Shown: positions 62,148 through 64,000 of the stretch, piece by piece
Layout of the letters: each line of letters begins with the position of its first letter
Numbering within the stretch: the first letter of the stretch is position 1
Assembly: GCA_016718605.1 (NCBI GenBank)
Contig: JADKCY010000002.1
Span: 1,676,501 to 1,740,500, forward strand
Reading direction: 5' to 3'
DNA from: Lysobacterales bacterium
GTDB lineage: Bacteria > Pseudomonadota > Gammaproteobacteria > Xanthomonadales > Xanthomonadaceae
Length of the DNA: 64,000 nt
Notes under the pieces: model-generated
Database searches by the model: none
What the model saw: only the letters and a program-made list of their open reading frames with translations
What the model was told of the DNA's origin: nothing
Position numbers and translations under genes: made by a program

Positions 62148-62172
62148 CCCGGCGTCGCCAAACGACGCCGGG
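62148..62172. terminator. Hairpin between bfr and the convergent secreted-protein gene
   Basis: 10-bp perfect stem CCCGGCGTCG / CGACGCCGGG with a 5-base loop; no T tract on either side, so a weak or Rho-assisted terminator. Confidence 0.5.
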
Positions 62173-62188
62173 AAGGTCCCAGCGCAAA

Positions 62189-64000
62189 TTATTCGAAGCC
62201 GTTGGCAAAGATCGGCAAGCCGGTTGGTGAGGTTGATACGGCAATGCAATTGCCAATCTCGGAGGTCTCGCCATTGGCGTTGGTGGCCGTGGCCGAGACG
62301 GCGCCGGGCGTTGTGTGAGCGGTCGACAGACCAAATTGAAACGTGGCATTGCCACTCGCGTCGGTGAACGCCTCGGCGTGCCCGATATCGTCGTAGGCCT
62401 CGCCGCGATCACCCGCTTCGCCGCCACAGGCGAAGTCCCAATAGACATCGATACGAAACGTGGCATTCGGCGCACTGTGCAGACTGCCATCGACGAGAAT
62501 CTGTGAACCGCCGCTCGTGACTTGCAACTGCGCCGCGCTCAACTCGGGATAGTTCTGGGCGTGATTCGGCGCGTTGCCGGGGTTGGTCGCAACGTTGGCT
62601 GTCGGCCCGGCGCTGCCCAGATCAATGTCCAGGCCGGTATTGGCGTACATGGTGTTCGCCAGCACGCGGGTCCTGCTAGCGAAGGTGCTGCCGAGCCCGC
62701 TGACGCGAACGCCAGCACCATCGTTGTTGGCGACGATATTGCCACCGGCTGTGCCGGACTCGGATGCGCCGACAAAGGTATTGGTGGCACCAAAACCCAC
62801 TTCGACGCCGTCGCCCAGATTGCCGGCGTCTTCCGACAGGGAAAAGTACGCCGATTTCCCGATCAGGTTGTAGACCACAGTGTTGTTGGTGCTGCCAATG
62901 CCAGAGACTCCCACGCCATCCTGTTGGTTGTATCCAACGTAGTTGTATTCGATGAGATTCGACGGCGAATTGAAGATGTTGATGCCGTTTGCGCCATTGC
63001 CTAGTCCCGCGATGCCGTCGGCGGCAAAGCCGATCAGATTGCCGGCAACGGTATTGCCTCCGGCAACGTTATCCAGGGTGATGCCACTGGAGGTGCCACC
63101 GGAAATCATGTTGGCCAATTCGGGGTCGTTAGCCGAGCCGATCATGGCATTGCCAGCACTGGTAGTGACCTTGATGCCCTGCGCGTTGGCGACGGTGAAG
63201 GGGACAGCGCCAAATTGATTGCCCTGCACGCGATGATTGTCACCACCCGCGAGCACAATGGCGGCCTCGGCGAACCCGGCGAACATCAGCCCTTTGACGA
63301 CCAGTCTCGCGCTGGTGGGTGCAGAACTGGGCACGCGGAATGCGTAGGGCGCGGCTGACGAGCTGTACACAACGCCGCACAGTGTTGCGTCGAAGCGACC
63401 AAATTCACTGTTGCCAACCCAACCCGGCTGCGTCGTACCGTCAATCGTCACGTTGCCGACGATGTCGAGCATCGGCGTGCTGTTCATGGTGATCAGGAAT
63501 GGACAACCTGCAGCGATATTGAACTTGATCAAATAGGGCCCGCCCGCACTGTTGGCGGCCTTCATGCCAGCGCGCAGGGAACCGGCTGTGGGTGAGGTGT
63601 TGTTGCCGTTGTCGGCGGATGTAGTAACGATGAAGGTGGTGCGGTCGTCCACATCGGTTTCATAGGCACCGCGATCCATGTTGCTGCCAACCACACGCTC
63701 GCCGCCGTCCAGATCCCGACTGGGCAGTCCGTTGATCTGGAATGGGGTCGCACTATTCACGGCAGGAGAATTGGGATTGAGCCGGAAATTGCCACCCGCC
63801 ACATCGAGAAACAGCGGATTGGATTGCAGATTTCCAGTGCCGAAACTTGACCAGTTATAGATGCTCTGTACGGTGCCAAAGGTGTTGCCGTTGAACTGGG
63901 GCACCATAGAGCCAGCAAGATCATAGTTGGCAAACGCCAGATCGAACCCGCCATTGCCATAAATGATGTTGTTGGAGATGTCGCCCTTACGCGAGGTGGG
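62189..64000 (-). CDS. Large beta-helix-type secreted protein with GFE tail, 5' end outside the window
   Basis: At least 603 codons; the frame remains open through the window edge and the residues just before the internal Met at 63907 (ISNNIIYGNGGFDLAFANYD) are a normal beta-helix rung, so the gene is cut off by the window rather than starting at 63907. Typical features: SPAVNSATPFQINGLPSRDLDGG, a CSLREA-like domain (TVDGTTQ-type VTIDGTTQPGW and SGTAGGNIVANNDGAGVRV), many NTVVYNLIG-like rungs, and a C-terminal DVYWDFACGGEAGDRG part. The last residues are GLPIFANGFE, again the shared tail. Signal peptide not visible. Function unknown. Confidence 0.83.
   Translation of the reverse strand, partial: PTSRKGDISNNIIYGNGGFDLAFANYDLAGSMVPQFNGNTFGTVQSIYNWSSFGTGNLQSNPLFLDVAGGNFRLNPNSPAVNSATPFQINGLPSRDLDGGERVVGSNMDRGAYETDVDDRTTFIVTTSADNGNNTSPTAGSLRAGMKAANSAGGPYLIKFNIAAGCPFLITMNSTPMLDIVGNVTIDGTTQPGWVGNSEFGRFDATLCGVVYSSSAAPYAFRVPSSAPTSARLVVKGLMFAGFAEAAIVLAGGDNHRVQGNQFGAVPFTVANAQGIKVTTSAGNAMIGSANDPELANMISGGTSSGITLDNVAGGNTVAGNLIGFAADGIAGLGNGANGINIFNSPSNLIEYNYVGYNQQDGVGVSGIGSTNNTVVYNLIGKSAYFSLSEDAGNLGDGVEVGFGATNTFVGASESGTAGGNIVANNDGAGVRVSGLGSTFASRTRVLANTMYANTGLDIDLGSAGPTANVATNPGNAPNHAQNYPELSAAQLQVTSGGSQILVDGSLHSAPNATFRIDVYWDFACGGEAGDRGEAYDDIGHAEAFTDASGNATFQFGLSTAHTTPGAVSATATNANGETSEIGNCIAVSTSPTGLPIFANGFE

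Overview
The window looks like chromosome of a GC-rich gammaproteobacterium of the Xanthomonadales/Lysobacterales (Rhodanobacteraceae-like). This is inferred from a TonB-ExbB-ExbD-ExbD block with a TPR partner, the Xanthomonas-type SUF regulator, PdxJ of the NLNKIA type, DUF3011 proteins, and several large secreted proteins ending in a short GFE motif. No rRNA, tRNA or CRISPR array was seen. Most of the window is ordinary core genome; one accessory patch of about 5 kb (roughly 18.9-24.3 kb) has clear signs of transfer.

Layout. 0-2.5 kb: membrane protein with a dead transglutaminase domain plus an ATP-grasp ligase. 2.8-6.7 kb: TPR protein, tonB, exbB and two exbD genes, closed by a terminator shared with the opposing pdxJ. 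7.5-9.3 kb: glnA with a textbook sigma-54 promoter, two NtrC-like sites and its own terminator. 10-12 kb: a secreted beta-helix protein whose leader carries a strong terminator. 12-16.7 kb: a TonB-dependent copper receptor, then the formaldehyde detoxification operon frmR-frmA-frmB with a visible FrmR operator. 16.8-18.7 kb: a secreted repeat protein with a C-terminal GFE tail.

18.9-24.3 kb: an accessory region read on the minus strand. It holds a decayed acetyltransferase, a GFA-family protein, small hypothetical genes that start next to attC-like sites (an integrase-less cassette cluster), two truncated IS110-family transposase starts, and a compact three-gene operon (TIGR04255-type protein, XRE-type HTH protein with a hydrophobic N-terminus, and an unrecognised protein with an SHSCD motif). 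That operon has direct repeats over its promoter and is the best candidate here for an undescribed system.

24.4-32 kb: gltD-gltB, bioD, free methionine-R-sulfoxide reductase and a TfoX C-terminal protein. 32-38.5 kb: another GFE-tailed secreted protein, a LOG-family protein, a 3-hydroxyisobutyrate dehydrogenase-like enzyme, two small membrane proteins, and DUF3011/EF-hand secreted proteins. 38.5-48.4 kb: a large secreted metzincin-type protease, a LuxR-type response regulator facing a beta-propeller sensor kinase, and a secreted RCC1-repeat protein with a GFE tail. 48.4-55.4 kb: GMC oxidoreductase, nucleotide-translocase-like transporter, GGDEF-EAL protein and dnaG. 55.5-62.1 kb: sufR-sufB-sufC-sufD-sufS followed by two complementary bacterioferritin subunits, linking Fe-S assembly with iron storage. 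The window ends inside a fourth GFE-tailed beta-helix protein.

Start sites were moved inward from the longest reading frame wherever a Shine-Dalgarno site or signal peptide supported it. All functions rest on recognised motifs and family knowledge, not on database searches.
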